Positions 1 to 9,175 of a stretch of 64,000 nucleotides of DNA are shown piece after piece. A program made the position numbers and the translations under genes. Within the stretch, counting starts at the first letter, position 1. Each line of letters opens with the position of its first letter. The notes beneath the pieces were generated by a model. The model ran no database searches, had not been told where the DNA came from, and saw only the letters and a program-made list of their open reading frames with translations. The stretch comes from an uncultured Dehalococcoidia bacterium (GTDB lineage: Bacteria; Chloroflexota; Dehalococcoidia; Lucifugimonadales; JAAXIE01), in NCBI GenBank assembly GCA_951813255.1, contig OX638353.1, forward strand, positions 3,210,782 to 3,274,781, given 5' to 3'.

Positions 1-124
1 CCTGGTCTTCATGCGTGCGCTCCAAAGAGTCCCAACTGCTGGTCCAAGCCCGGAATATGGAGAGAGGTATGACGATGGGAAGAAAGACCAGTCGCAGGTA
101 GAAGAAGATACTCTCGCGGTGCAT
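1..124 (-). CDS. Partial small membrane protein (C-terminus beyond window)
   Basis: An open frame starts with ATG at 124 on the minus strand and runs 41 codons to the window edge. It has a hydrophobic stretch at residues 6-24 (IFFYLRLVFLPIVIPLSIF), which looks like a membrane helix, followed by a polar segment (AWTSSWDSLERTHED). It lies 24 bp downstream of gltD on the same strand, so it may end the glt transcript. The ribosome site is weak (ACAGGG). I do not recognise the family. The call rests on hydrophobicity and on the frame staying open to the edge. Confidence 0.45.
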   Translation of the reverse strand, partial: MHRESIFFYLRLVFLPIVIPLSIFRAWTSSWDSLERTHEDQ

Positions 125-148
125 AGACCCTGTCTCACAAGCCCCGGT

Positions 149-1612
149 CTACCGCCGGTCGTACTTGGTGGCCACCCAAGGAAGGCCAGTGGACCCCATA
201 AGGTACTTGTCGATCCCATGCGCTGCGGCCCGTCCTTCGGCGATGGCCCACACTACCAGTGACTGGCCCCGGGCCATGTCGCCAGCAGCAAAGATGCCCG
301 GCACGCTCGTGGCCTTGTCCCTGTTTACCGAGATATTCCCCCGATCGTCCAACTCCACTCCCAGATCGGTTAACATGCCCTCGTGTTCCGGGTGGAGGAA
401 GCCCAAGGCCAGTAGCACTAGCTCCGTATCAATCGTAAAGTCCGAGCCCTCTATCTCACGCATAGTCGGGCGCCCGTTCTCCCCACGCACCCACTCCACA
501 TACACAGCGTGCAACTGCGACACCTGGCCGTTGTCGCCACTGAAGGACTTGGTAGCCACGCAGTAGTCCGTAAGCCCGCCTTCCTCATGAGCTGCCGAGG
601 GACGCAGGATGATGGGCCACTCAGGCCATGGATTCCCGGCGTAACGAGTCTGGGGAGGCTCCGAAAGAATCTCCAGTTGGTGCACCACCTCAGCGCCCTG
701 CCGGTGGGCGGTGCCCAAGCAGTCAGCCCCGGTGTCGCCACCCCCAAGAATCACCACGCGACGCCCCTCAGCGCTAATCCGTCGCACCCCATCTAGGGCC
801 TGTCCCATATCCAACCGGTTCTGCTGCGGCAGGTACTCCATCGCGAAATGGATTCCATCCAGGTCCCGCCCCGGCACATCCAGGTCCCGGGCCTGCGTTG
901 ACCCCCCCGACAGCAGGATCGCGTCATAGCCAGTTTTGAGCTCTGAGACAGGGTAGTTCACCCCGACATGCGCCCCGGTGCGGAACTCCACGCCTTCAGC
1001 TTCCATCAGATCCAGCCGGCGTTGCACGATCTCCTTCTCCAGCTTGAACCCAGGTATACCCAGAGTGAGCAGACCGCCAATGTACTCGTCCCGCTCCAGC
1101 ACGGTGACCGAGTGACCCGCACTGTTAAGCTGCGCCGCTGCCGCCAATCCTGCCGGCCCTGAGCCGACAACCGCCACCTTCTTTCCGGTACGTGTCTGAG
1201 GCGGGCGGGGCTGCATCCAGCCTTGTTCAAAAGCTCGGTCGGCTATGGCCCGCTCGATGTGCTCGATAGCCACAGCGTCTTGGTTGATTGCCAGCGTGCA
1301 GGAAGCCTCGCACGGCGCAGGGCAGATGCGACCGGTGAATTCCGGGAAATTGTTGGTGGTGGAAAGTGCCGCCATGGCGCTTTCCCATTGGCCCCGGTAC
1401 ACCAAGTCATTCCAGTCGGGGATCAGGTTGCCCAGAGGACAGCCACTATGACAGAAGGGAACCCCACAGTTCATGCAGCGGGCCCCTTGATTCCGGGCTT
1501 GCTCCTCAGTCCAGTGCTCGTAGAATTCGCGGAAGTGCTGGACTCGCTCCGGCACCGGTCGCCTAGAGGGCAGTTGACGGCCGAACTCCTTGAATCCTGT
1601 GACCTTACCCAT
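149..1612 (-). CDS. gltD: Glutamate synthase (NADPH) small subunit
   Basis: This is the small (beta) subunit of glutamate synthase. It takes electrons from NADPH through FAD and Fe-S clusters to the large subunit, which makes two glutamates from glutamine and 2-oxoglutarate. The N-terminal cysteine cluster is visible at C46, C49, C54 and C58, with a second (CPAPCEASC) near residue 100. The FAD Rossmann motif ([12 protein letters not shown]) and a second nucleotide-binding motif ([12 protein letters not shown]) follow. The length of 487 aa is normal. The ATG overlaps the end of gltB by 8 bp (ATGGGTAA), so the two are translationally coupled. Confidence 0.96.
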   Translation of the reverse strand: MGKVTGFKEFGRQLPSRRPVPERVQHFREFYEHWTEEQARNQGARCMNCGVPFCHSGCPLGNLIPDWNDLVYRGQWESAMAALSTTNNFPEFTGRICPAPCEASCTLAINQDAVAIEHIERAIADRAFEQGWMQPRPPQTRTGKKVAVVGSGPAGLAAAAQLNSAGHSVTVLERDEYIGGLLTLGIPGFKLEKEIVQRRLDLMEAEGVEFRTGAHVGVNYPVSELKTGYDAILLSGGSTQARDLDVPGRDLDGIHFAMEYLPQQNRLDMGQALDGVRRISAEGRRVVILGGGDTGADCLGTAHRQGAEVVHQLEILSEPPQTRYAGNPWPEWPIILRPSAAHEEGGLTDYCVATKSFSGDNGQVSQLHAVYVEWVRGENGRPTMREIEGSDFTIDTELVLLALGFLHPEHEGMLTDLGVELDDRGNISVNRDKATSVPGIFAAGDMARGQSLVVWAIAEGRAAAHGIDKYLMGSTGLPWVATKYDRR

Positions 1613-4600
1613 CGGCTACCAACTCTTCCACAGCTTGTTGTCGCCTCTCTTCCAGCACCCGGCGATAATCTATCGGAAAGACCTTAAGGAACTTGGGCAG
1701 GCTGTCCCTCCAATGGGAGAGCACGCGTTCCGCAGGCCCGCTTCCCGTGTAGCGCAGGTGGTCTTCAATCAGCCCGCGCAGCAGGTCCTCGTCCTCTGCG
1801 TCGACCACTGGTTCCAGCGTCACCATGTCGGTGTTGCACCGCTCCCGGAAATCGCCATCCTCATCCAGCACGTAGGCATATCCGCCACTCATCCCGGCAG
1901 CGAAGTTCCTGCCAGTCGGGCCCAGCACCACCACAACCCCACCGGTCATGTACTCACAGCCATGGTCTCCCACGCCTTCAACGACGGCATGAGCCCCGCT
2001 GTTGCGCACCGCGAAACGCTCGCCAGCTATACCACGGATGAACGCCTTGCCTCCCGTGGCGCCATACAGCACCACGTTGCCCACTATGATGTTGTTTTCA
2101 GGTTTGAACTGCGCCGACTTGGACGGGAACGCGACCACACGGCCACCGGAAATCCCCTTGGCGAAATAGTCGTTGGAATCACCCTCCAAAGTCAGCGAGA
2201 TGCCTGGAGCGAGAAATGCGCCAAAACTCTGCCCAGCCGACCCCGTGAAATAGCAGCGTATCGTGTCCTCCGGCAGGCCCTCTTCGCCATACTTCTTGGC
2301 CACCATGCCACTCAGCGTCGTCGCCACCGTGCGGTTGTAGTTATGAATGGGCAGCGCAATCTCCACAGGCATACGCTGCTCCAAGGCAGGCCGTGCTGCC
2401 TCTATCAACACCGTCTGGTCCAGCGAGCGCTCCAGTCCGTGGTCCTGCTCTTCACGGCAATAGGTCGCTACTTCCGGCGGCACATCGGGTTTGTACAGCA
2501 GTGGCGACAGATCAAGGCCCTGCGCCTTCCAATGCTCAATCGCCCGCCGGGGCTCCAGCAAGTCCACACGTCCCACCATTTCATTGATGGTGTGGAAGCC
2601 CAGCTTGGCCATGATTTCGCGCACCTGCTCCGCCACCATGAAGAAGTAGTTGATGACGTGCTCCGGCTGCCCCGCGAACTTCTTGCGCAGTTCCGGATCT
2701 TGGGTTGCGATTCCCACCGAGCAGGCGTTCAGGTGGCACTTGCGCAGCATGATGCAACCCATAACGATCAGGGGCGCCGTGGCCATGCCGAACTCTTCCG
2801 CACCCAGTAGGCAGGCAATGGCTACGTCGCGGCCTGTCTTCACCTGGCCATCTGTCTGCACCACGATGCGGCCCCGCAGGTCGTTCTCCACCAGCACCTG
2901 CTGGGTCTCCGCCAACCCCAACTCCCACGGCAGTCCTGCATACTTGATAGAAGACTCCGGCGAAGCCCCGGTGCCGCCGCTGTCCCCACTGATCAGCACC
3001 ACATCCCCGTGTCCCTTGGACACACCTGCGGCAATTGTGCCCACACCCACCTCCGCTACCAGCTTCACATGGATGCGGGAATCGGGGTTGGCATTTTTCA
3101 GGTCATGAATCAGTTGCGCCAAGTCCTCGATCGAATAGATGTCGTGGTGAGGCGGTGGCGATATCAGTTCTACGCCGGGAGTGGTGTGCCGCACCCAGCC
3201 GATATACTCGTCCACCTTGCGTCCCGGCAGTTGTCCACCCTCGCCGGGCTTCGAGCCTTGGGCCATCTTGATCTGCAGGTCGGTGCTGTTCACCAGATAG
3301 TTGGTGGTCACTCCAAAGCGTCCGGAAGCCACCTGCTTGATGCGACTGCTGCGGTCGTCGCCGTTCGCGTCCAGGGTATAGCGGTGGTAGTCCTCGCCGC
3401 CCTCGCCCGTGTTGCTGCGGGCATCAATGCGGTTCATTGCGATGGCCAAGGTCTCATGGGCCTCGCGGCTTATGGAGCCTAGGGACACGGCTCCGGTGGC
3501 GAACCGCTTCACGATTTCCGCCGCCGGCTCGACTTCGTCTAGCGGCAGCGGTTCGTCGACGAAACGGAAATCCAGCAGCCCCCGCAGGGTGCAAAGAAGC
3601 TCGCTCTGTTCATCGATGAGGTCGGTGAACTGCTGGAAGGTCTGGTAGTCCTCCGTCTTGGTGGCCTTCTGCAGTGCGGCGATGGACTGGGGGTTGTACA
3701 TGTGGTACTCCCCGTTCACCCGCCACTGGTAGTAGCCACCGGGATCGAGCGTACCGTTGAGTCCGCGACGCACAGGCTCGTAGCCATCTTGGTGGCGCTT
3801 CACCGCCTCGGCTTCTATGATTTCCAGCCCCACGCCCTCAATCCGGGAAGGAGTCCACGTGAAGTACTGGTCTATCAGCTCTTGGTTCAGGCCCACAGCC
3901 TCGAAAATCTGGGCCCCGCGGTAGCTCTGGACTGCAGAGATGCCCATCTTGGACATAACCTTGAGCAAACCCTTGTCCATGGCCTTGATGAAGTTCTCTT
4001 CGGCGTACTTGGCTGACACCGGGCTCGACAACGTCCCCTGCTGCACCATGTCGGCGATGGTCTCGAAAGCTAGGTAGGGGTTGATGGCCGCTGCCCCATA
4101 ACCTACCAGCAAACAGAAGTGGCTCACCTCGCGAGGCTCGCCCGACTCCACCACCAGACCCACGCGGGCCCGCGAGCCCTCACGGGTCAGGTGGTGATGC
4201 ACCGTCGAAGTCGCCAGCAGGCTGGGAATCGGCGCGTGGTCGGCATCAACGCCGCGATCCGACAGGATCAATATCTGGTGGCCCTCGTCGATAGCCGCGC
4301 TGGCCTCAGCGCATAGGCGCTCCAAGGCGCTCCCCATGGCCCCCTCACCCCCGCCGGGGTGGAACAGGGTGCTCAGGGTCGTTGCCCGGATGCCGTTGCG
4401 GTCGATGTTCCGTATCTGCTCCAGTTCATAGTTGCTGAGCAGAGGCCGCATCAGCTTGAGCTGCCGGCAATGCTCCGGGGTCTCGTCGAACAGGTTCTGC
4501 TCCGAGCCGACGTACCCCTCCAACGAGGTCACCAACTCCTCGCGTATGGCATCGAGGGGAGGGTTGGTAACCTGTGCAAACAACTGCTTGAAGTAGTTGA

Positions 4601-6224
4601 ACACCAGTGGGCTGCGATCGGAAAGCACGCCCAACGGAGTATCGTTGCCCATCGAGCCGATGGCTTCTGCTCCGCCCGAGGCCATGGGCTCCATGATCAT
4701 CTGTAGCTCTTCCTGGGTGTATCCGAACGCCCGCTGTCGGGTGTGCAGCGTGTCGAAGTCCGGCTCCTGAACGCTGGAGGGCGGGGGCAGGTCGTCCAGC
4801 GTCACCCGGTTGTCGGCAAGCCACTCGCCGAAGGGGTGACGCGACGCCAACTCCGACTTGATCTCCTCGTCGGACACGATGCGCCCTTGCGATGGGTCCA
4901 CCAGGAACATTCGACCCGGCTGCAGGCGGGCGCGGAACAGCACGTCTTCCGGAGGCACCGGAAGGACTCCGGTCTCCGATGCCATGACCAGGAGATCGTC
5001 TTTGGTCACCAGATACCGGAAGGGACGCAAACCGTTGCGGTCCAGAATAGCCCCGACACGCGTCCCGTCGGTAAAGGCGATGAGGGCAGGGCCGTCCCAT
5101 GGCTCCATCAAGCAGGCATAGTATTCATAGAAGTCCCGCTTCTCTTGCGGCATGTCCACCATCGAAGCGCAGGCTTCTGGAATGAGCATCAGCATCGCGT
5201 GGGGCAGTGAGCGCCCCGTGTGCAGCAGTAGCTCAAGGGCGTTGTCGATGCAGGCAGTATCGCTCTGCCCCGGCTGGATGATGGGGAACAGCTTTTGGAG
5301 GTCGTCGCCGAAAGTCTCCGATGCCAACATCCCCTCGCGCGCCGCCATCCAGTTGATGTTGCCCCGCAGGGTATTGATTTCACCGTTATGCTGCAGGAAC
5401 CGGTAGGGATGGGCCAGACGCCACGAGCCCAGAGTGTTCGTACTGAAGCGGGAATGGACCATGGCGAAAGACGACACCATCGTCTCATCAGCCAGTTCCA
5501 GATAGAAGCCACGTATCTGGTGGGCCATCAGCAGGCCCTTGTATACGATTCGGTTGGCCGAAAGCGAAGGCAAATAGAAAGACGGGGGGTCGCCGATATC
5601 CGAAGCTGCTACCTCGTTCTCCACCCGGCGCCGGATGACGTACAGCTTGCGCTCGAAAGAGGCCTCGTCAGCAACGGACTCGCCCTTCCCGATCATGGCC
5701 TGCCGTATCACTGGCATCAGGCGGCGCGAGCCGACTCCGATGGCATCGGGGTTTACCGGAACGTCCCGCCAGCCTAGGAATTTCTGCCCTTCTTCAGCCG
5801 TTATCCGTTCAAGAACTTGCTCGCAATAAAGCCCCTCCTGGGGGTCTTGCGGTAGGAACACCATGCCCACGGCCCACTCGCCCGGCTCCCCTAGCTGGAT
5901 CCCCAGCTTGGCTGCCTCAGCTCGGAAGAACGCATGTGGCATCTGCACCAGCAGCCCTGCGCCGTCGCCCGTCTCTGGGTCGCTTCCACAGGCGCCACGG
6001 TGCCCCAGATTTATGAGGACCTGGATGCCCTGCTCAATGATCTCGTGCGACTTACGCCCTTTTACATTGGCGACGACGCCCACGCCGCAGGCATCGTGCT
6101 CGAAAGAAGGGTCGTACAAGCCCTTCTTGGATACGTCAATCGCCACGCTTTCGCCCGGGGCCACATTTTGACCAGAGGCCGAGGCAACATTTTGACCAGA
6201 GGATGGATATGGGTAAAAAGGCAC
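1605..6224 (-). CDS. gltB: Glutamate synthase large subunit
   Basis: Large subunit of glutamate synthase: N-terminal class II glutamine amidotransferase, central domain, FMN/3Fe-4S synthase domain and C-terminal GXGXG beta-helix. The nucleophile is in the motif HDACGVG (C46 with the start chosen here), and the GXGXG region is clear ([21 protein letters not shown]). The frame is open to 6293. I chose GTG at 6224 because AGGAG lies 7 nt upstream and a TATAAT box lies inside the longer frame. The residues before the nucleophile would be a propeptide; they contain an 8-residue duplication (SGQNVA twice). About 1539 aa, usual for the family. Operon with gltD. Confidence 0.95.
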   Translation of the reverse strand: MPFYPYPSSGQNVASASGQNVAPGESVAIDVSKKGLYDPSFEHDACGVGVVANVKGRKSHEIIEQGIQVLINLGHRGACGSDPETGDGAGLLVQMPHAFFRAEAAKLGIQLGEPGEWAVGMVFLPQDPQEGLYCEQVLERITAEEGQKFLGWRDVPVNPDAIGVGSRRLMPVIRQAMIGKGESVADEASFERKLYVIRRRVENEVAASDIGDPPSFYLPSLSANRIVYKGLLMAHQIRGFYLELADETMVSSFAMVHSRFSTNTLGSWRLAHPYRFLQHNGEINTLRGNINWMAAREGMLASETFGDDLQKLFPIIQPGQSDTACIDNALELLLHTGRSLPHAMLMLIPEACASMVDMPQEKRDFYEYYACLMEPWDGPALIAFTDGTRVGAILDRNGLRPFRYLVTKDDLLVMASETGVLPVPPEDVLFRARLQPGRMFLVDPSQGRIVSDEEIKSELASRHPFGEWLADNRVTLDDLPPPSSVQEPDFDTLHTRQRAFGYTQEELQMIMEPMASGGAEAIGSMGNDTPLGVLSDRSPLVFNYFKQLFAQVTNPPLDAIREELVTSLEGYVGSEQNLFDETPEHCRQLKLMRPLLSNYELEQIRNIDRNGIRATTLSTLFHPGGGEGAMGSALERLCAEASAAIDEGHQILILSDRGVDADHAPIPSLLATSTVHHHLTREGSRARVGLVVESGEPREVSHFCLLVGYGAAAINPYLAFETIADMVQQGTLSSPVSAKYAEENFIKAMDKGLLKVMSKMGISAVQSYRGAQIFEAVGLNQELIDQYFTWTPSRIEGVGLEIIEAEAVKRHQDGYEPVRRGLNGTLDPGGYYQWRVNGEYHMYNPQSIAALQKATKTEDYQTFQQFTDLIDEQSELLCTLRGLLDFRFVDEPLPLDEVEPAAEIVKRFATGAVSLGSISREAHETLAIAMNRIDARSNTGEGGEDYHRYTLDANGDDRSSRIKQVASGRFGVTTNYLVNSTDLQIKMAQGSKPGEGGQLPGRKVDEYIGWVRHTTPGVELISPPPHHDIYSIEDLAQLIHDLKNANPDSRIHVKLVAEVGVGTIAAGVSKGHGDVVLISGDSGGTGASPESSIKYAGLPWELGLAETQQVLVENDLRGRIVVQTDGQVKTGRDVAIACLLGAEEFGMATAPLIVMGCIMLRKCHLNACSVGIATQDPELRKKFAGQPEHVINYFFMVAEQVREIMAKLGFHTINEMVGRVDLLEPRRAIEHWKAQGLDLSPLLYKPDVPPEVATYCREEQDHGLERSLDQTVLIEAARPALEQRMPVEIALPIHNYNRTVATTLSGMVAKKYGEEGLPEDTIRCYFTGSAGQSFGAFLAPGISLTLEGDSNDYFAKGISGGRVVAFPSKSAQFKPENNIIVGNVVLYGATGGKAFIRGIAGERFAVRNSGAHAVVEGVGDHGCEYMTGGVVVVLGPTGRNFAAGMSGGYAYVLDEDGDFRERCNTDMVTLEPVVDAEDEDLLRGLIEDHLRYTGSGPAERVLSHWRDSLPKFLKVFPIDYRRVLEERRQQAVEELVADG
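6164..6203. repeat. 24-bp direct duplication in the gltB propeptide
   Basis: The 15-mer CATTTTGACCAGAGG occurs twice, 24 bp apart, within the 5' end of gltB. It encodes SGQNVA twice with an 8-residue period. It lies in the presumed propeptide just before the conserved amidotransferase start, where length change should be tolerated. Confidence 0.75.
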
Positions 6225-6257
6225 CTGGATACTCCTGGAGCCGAAATCCAAATCGGT

Positions 6258-6286
6258 ATTATAAGAGGCCCAAAGCCATATGTGTA
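6258..6286 (-). promoter_or_regulatory. Predicted sigma70-type promoter of gltBD
   Basis: On the minus strand a perfect TATAAT (6263-6258) is preceded, after a 17-nt spacer, by TACACA (6286-6281; 4 of 6 to TTGACA). Transcription would start near 6251, giving a leader of about 25 nt to the AGGAG-preceded GTG at 6224. This also argues against starting gltB at 6293. Confidence 0.5.
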
Positions 6287-6474
6287 GTCCCAACGGCCTC
6301 CAAATGAATATTTCGGTCTAGCTCTGCCCTCGCTTCACGATGCCCTGCATCCATATCAGTAGCGCGGCAGCCTGTTGGTGTACGTTTTTCGAAGATTACG
6401 CAGTCGAATTTCGGATAGTGCCCGGTTTTCGGTGCTTGGCTATCGGTGCTTGACCGTTTCCCGCGGCAAAGACG

Positions 6475-6501
6475 AGAGGCCCCCGGGAAGAGGGGGCCTC
6501 T
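6475..6501 (-). terminator. Hairpin after the DsrE-family operon
   Basis: A perfect 10-bp GC-rich stem (AGAGGCCCCC / GGGGGCCTCT) with a 7-nt loop lies 54 bp past the last dsr-like stop codon and before the gltB promoter. On the minus strand it is followed by a weak T run (CGTCTTTGCC). It probably ends the 7.7-6.55 kb transcript and insulates gltB. Confidence 0.6.
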
Positions 6502-6555
6502 GGAAGTCCTTGGCGTTATGCCCCGCTGTGCCCAGCCCGGGCATGAAAAAAAGGG

Positions 6556-6939
6556 CTACCAGTGCCAGACCGAGTCGTGAGAGTCGTACAGGGCTGCCAC
6601 TTCACCACGGCCGATGATTTGCAGCCCTTCCGCCAACTCCTCTCGTCGTATGCCTCGGTCTTCCAAGTCTTCCCGTACGGCATAGGTGGGTACACCCGCG
6701 CCGATCAGGTTCAGGATGTCTGTGTCCAATGTGGGGGCCACTTCCATCTCCACATCACCGAAGCGCAGTCCCGTCGCGTCCTGCCCCATAACACCATAAT
6801 TGACCGCATTGCCCCGGAGGAGCACCGAAAGATCGGCCCCCGCGTTCTTGATCATGTGACTCACCCAGAGGATGGTGTCGTCCTGCTCCTCAATGGTCCC
6901 GTGATAGGCTCTCTCGACTATGGAAAGTATGCTTGCCAC
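6556..6939 (-). CDS. DsrE/DsrH-like sulfur-relay family protein
   Basis: Small protein (127 aa) of the DsrE/TusBCD fold, the family that passes persulfide sulfur between carriers. It is third in a run of three related minus-strand genes with 9-29 bp gaps. The end (SVWHW) is Trp-rich, as in DsrH/TusB proteins. No cysteine is present, so it cannot itself carry persulfide and would be a structural subunit. The GTG start at 6939 has AGGAGG a few bases upstream. The family call comes from fold-like sequence features and context; the exact paralogue name is not certain. Confidence 0.7.
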   Translation of the reverse strand: MASILSIVERAYHGTIEEQDDTILWVSHMIKNAGADLSVLLRGNAVNYGVMGQDATGLRFGDVEMEVAPTLDTDILNLIGAGVPTYAVREDLEDRGIRREELAEGLQIIGRGEVAALYDSHDSVWHW

Positions 6940-6948
6940 CCCAACCTC

Positions 6949-7338
6949 CTATTTCGTGCCCATGATGAGGGTATTGGTGCTCTCGTTAGACCACTTCAGC
7001 AGGTCGGGCGGTCCGCCTCGTCGCGCCCCCTCAATCCAGTTGCCGGACCCACGCTCGTCGACGCATAGACCGCAGTTAATCCAGTCGACTTTGCCCGTGC
7101 CCAGCAGACCTGCCACCCAGGACGACGTGGTGGGGTGGTGCTGTTCCTCGACGGATGTGCCCTTGACTGGGTTGGGATGGGCCTTCTGATCAGCCATGGT
7201 AAGGGCTACCGCTCCTTCGTACGCGAATACATTTACGTTATGGCCCTTTCGTACCGCGGCGTCCGCGATACGTAGTGCCGTGGTAGTGGTTCCCGACTCG
7301 TAGGGTGAGTCCATCAAAGCTATCGTCAAAGTTGCCAT
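6949..7338 (-). CDS. DsrE-family sulfur-relay protein with CxxC
   Basis: DsrE-fold protein of 129 aa with the conserved cysteine motif NCGLCVDERG near residues 88-97, where DsrE-type persulfide carriers place their active cysteine. The N-terminus (TLTIALMDSPYESGTTTTAL) fits the first beta-strand and helix of the fold. An AAGGAAG ribosome site precedes the ATG. It is the middle gene of three, and the set may form a DsrEFH/TusBCD-like hetero-oligomer. No other dsr or sox gene is in view, so the sulfur donor and acceptor are unknown. Confidence 0.75.
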   Translation of the reverse strand: MATLTIALMDSPYESGTTTTALRIADAAVRKGHNVNVFAYEGAVALTMADQKAHPNPVKGTSVEEQHHPTTSSWVAGLLGTGKVDWINCGLCVDERGSGNWIEGARRGGPPDLLKWSNESTNTLIMGTK

Positions 7339-7367
7339 TTAGAGCTTCCTTAATTCTGAGATGGGGG

Positions 7368-7703
7368 CTAGTGCCAGACAATCTTGTTTCCTTCCTGCAC
7401 CAGCAGGTCGACCAAATTGTCCACGTTGGAGACGTTCACTCCCTCCACCAGTCCGTTGGCGGAGATGCCCCGCTCTCTAAGGGAGAAATCGTCTGCTTCA
7501 ACTCGTACCGAGGGAGCGTTGGTCCGCAGGTCAGCCAACGGATTGTTGGCTATCCCGCGCCGCGTACAGAAGACCCCGTTCTGAATGAGGTACAGAGTTA
7601 CGTCGTTGCCCCGGGCCGCGAGGTCATTCGCAGTGGTGTACATGTAGTTGGCGTCGGCGTACTCAAAGGGGTCGCGGGACTCTATCAGAACGTACTGGGT
7701 CAA
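7368..7703 (-). CDS. DsrE-family protein, first gene of the triad, TTG start
   Basis: DsrE-like protein of 111 aa beginning TQYVLIESRDPFEYAD, with a candidate active cysteine in NGVFCTRRG. A longer frame to 7841 exists, but TTG at 7703 is directly preceded by AAGGAGCGAGAA and the family similarity begins here. It leads the three-gene unit 7703-6556. The alternative is a single-function DsrE protein unrelated to sulfur oxidation; such triads also serve tRNA thiolation (TusBCD). Confidence 0.75.
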   Translation of the reverse strand: MTQYVLIESRDPFEYADANYMYTTANDLAARGNDVTLYLIQNGVFCTRRGIANNPLADLRTNAPSVRVEADDFSLRERGISANGLVEGVNVSNVDNLVDLLVQEGNKIVWH

Positions 7704-7991
7704 TTCTCGCTCCTTCCGTAGTAAACTGGGCAGATCGGCTCGAGGCTTCACTAGGTGCCCCAAGCAAGGGTGACAACACTCAAAGTTACGCCCAGCCCTG
7801 TCGGAAGTCAATACAGCCTCCTGTACCCGTACTCCAATCACCTGCGCCCATCCTCATTTCATCGCCATACATGCCCCCCTCTTTATACCGGCTATACCGG
7901 CGCCCTTCCCCGCCCTTCCTGCCAAGCTAGGAGCCTACCTTCACCACCCACAAGCCCCAAGGAACCAACCCCGCCTGTGACACAAATCCCC

Positions 7992-8020
7992 TTGACAAGC
8001 GCACACATTCGTTCTATATT
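7992..8020 (+). promoter_or_regulatory. Near-consensus promoter with no ORF behind it
   Basis: A perfect -35 (TTGACA, 7992-7997), a 17-nt spacer and TATATT (8015-8020, 5 of 6) point rightward. Transcription would begin near 8027. No coding frame follows until ftsH at 9176; instead a strongly folded segment begins about 20 nt on. Confidence 0.55.
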
Positions 8021-8026
8021 TAGCTC

Positions 8027-8240
8027 ACGCGTCGACGCCAAGCCCCCCGAAGGGCATTCCACACCGAAAGGAAAACAGAGCAAGGCAACCACTGGCCCGC
8101 ATTCCCGCTCCCACAGAAGCGGGAACCCCGGTCCCGGAGCTTATTCAAAGCTGTGACGGGACTACTGACCGGGCCAGCCCAAAATCCCGCCCCGGCGACG
8201 CCTGAAGTCCTGCCTGCGCCGGCTAAGCGAGCGGGAATCC
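8027..8240 (+). ncRNA. Candidate structured RNA (unrecognised)
   Basis: Behind the 7992-8020 promoter the sequence can fold into a three-way junction. A closing stem pairs 8092-8099 (CTGGCCCG) with 8170-8177. It encloses hairpin 8102-8109/8118-8125 (TTCCCGCT/AGCGGGAA) and hairpin 8131-8136/8157-8162 (GTCCCG/CGGGAC) with an inner AGCTT/AAGCT. A further hairpin pairs 8185-8190 with 8231-8236, with an inner CCGGCG/CGCCGG stem. I do not recognise RNase P, tmRNA, SRP or a known riboswitch. The arms resemble the GCGGGAAT palindromes common in bacterial intergenic repeats, so it may only be decayed repeats. Confidence 0.35.
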
Positions 8241-8700
8241 TATAGGAGAACGTAAGTCCTTGACAGCGCCCTTAACAGCGCCCTTAACAGCAACAATGGG
8301 GGCACGGAAAGGTCTCATGAGGCCACCACCTAGCGGCCAACGGCAAGCTGCCCCGATGCGGCCCTTGCCGCCCGCGTCGCCACGGTTCACAGCCGTACCT
8401 CGGGTTTCAGCCGAGGTCGTAGCCGTATGTCCGCTACAGTCACCCCTTCCCCTCCCTTCGTACTGCCGATGTCGATGGACACCGCCCCGGCCTTCCCCCA
8501 TATGCGCCTTTTCGCCCAAGCCCCTGTTCCTGAAAACGCGCCCGAGAACGCAGAAGAAGAATGTTCATAATGTTGATGCGTATGCACGCCCATGATGCTC
8601 ACAATGCAGTCAATGCAGCCAATTTTATTTTCCCCTTCCTCCTCTTGGCTTCCTCAAAGCTGGCTCCTATCTGGCCAGCTACCAATCCTGTGCCACGGGA
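8241..8700. other. Gene-free stretch with short degenerate repeats
   Basis: No supported gene lies here. It holds a 12-nt tandem (AGCGCCCTTAAC twice near 8266-8293), a region rich in GCGGCC/GCCGC words and degenerate CGTAGCCGTA words around 8335-8480, and an AATGCAGTC/AATGCAGCC doublet near 8602-8622. These look like decayed relatives of the tag arrays to the right. The frames on both strands are compositional. Confidence 0.5.
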
Positions 8701-8835
8701 ATGCACCGGGATTGCCACGGGATTGCACCGAGAGTTGCACGGGATTGCCACGGATATGCACCGAGAGTTGCACGGGATTGCCACGGGTATGCACCGAGAG
8801 TTGCACGGTATGTCTACCGGATTGCCACGGAATGC
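8701..8835. repeat. 33-nt tandem repeat, three copies plus partials
   Basis: The unit begins (A/T)TGCACCGAGAGTTGCAC and continues GGGATTGCCACGG. Copies start at 8723, 8756 and 8789, exactly 33 bp apart, with partial copies on both sides. Internally the unit alternates TTGCACGG and TTGCCACGG, so it is itself a decayed doublet. It is readable as an 11-residue peptide repeat (MHRELHGIATG), but no ribosome site or stable reading frame supports translation. Confidence 0.85.
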
Positions 8836-8859
8836 TGCAAAAGCTGCAACAACGCTCCG

Positions 8860-9016
8860 TCCTCAGATACAAACGTGAGACCATGGTCTCATGCCCCAGC
8901 TACAAACGTGAGACCACGGTCTCGCCAATGGTCCCATGCTCCAGCTACGAAAGTGAGACCACAGTCTCGCCAATGGCCGCACGTCCCAGATACAAACGTG
9001 AGACCACGGTCTCGCG
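8860..9016. repeat. Repeat array A: CAG(A/C)TAC scaffold with GAGACC/GGTCTC palindrome tag
   Basis: Four copies of CAG(A/C)TACAAACGTGAG begin at 8864, 8897, 8942 and 8987 (spacing 33, 45, 45). Each is followed by a 14-bp near-palindrome of the form GAGACCACGGTCTC. On the minus strand the scaffold reads GTA(G/T)CTG, the core shared with arrays at 18.1, 27.4 and 62.9 kb. The array lies between the divergent dsr-like operon and ftsH. Confidence 0.85.
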
Positions 9017-9175
9017 GAACGCTCCGGTATGGCGGGGGGAGTGGCGGCCCAGTGTTGGGTATGGTAGAGTTAGCCCTTGCCAAGGGCTGGCTGCTCGCGC
9101 GGCCTGATTTGCTTTTTCCGTGGACGCATCATACTATGGCTTTGAGACCTGCTGGGAAGGTGTCTGAGAAGTAAC

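Noticed and set aside
1590-2810. Plus-strand frame of 406 codons opposite gltB
   Set aside because: Antisense shadow of a strongly conserved gene; the protein has no recognisable features.
8701-9016. CRISPR array
   Set aside because: Repeats are 33-45 bp apart with no unique spacers between conserved repeats, and no cas1/cas2 or effector gene is in the window; the Cas4-like gene at 28465 is a DUF2779 fusion far away.
8592-9107. Plus-strand frame of 171 codons with peptide repeats (YKRETTVSPM) in array A
   Set aside because: Repeats shift between frames across the locus, and the same scaffold elsewhere is read in other frames; it looks like translated intergenic repeat.
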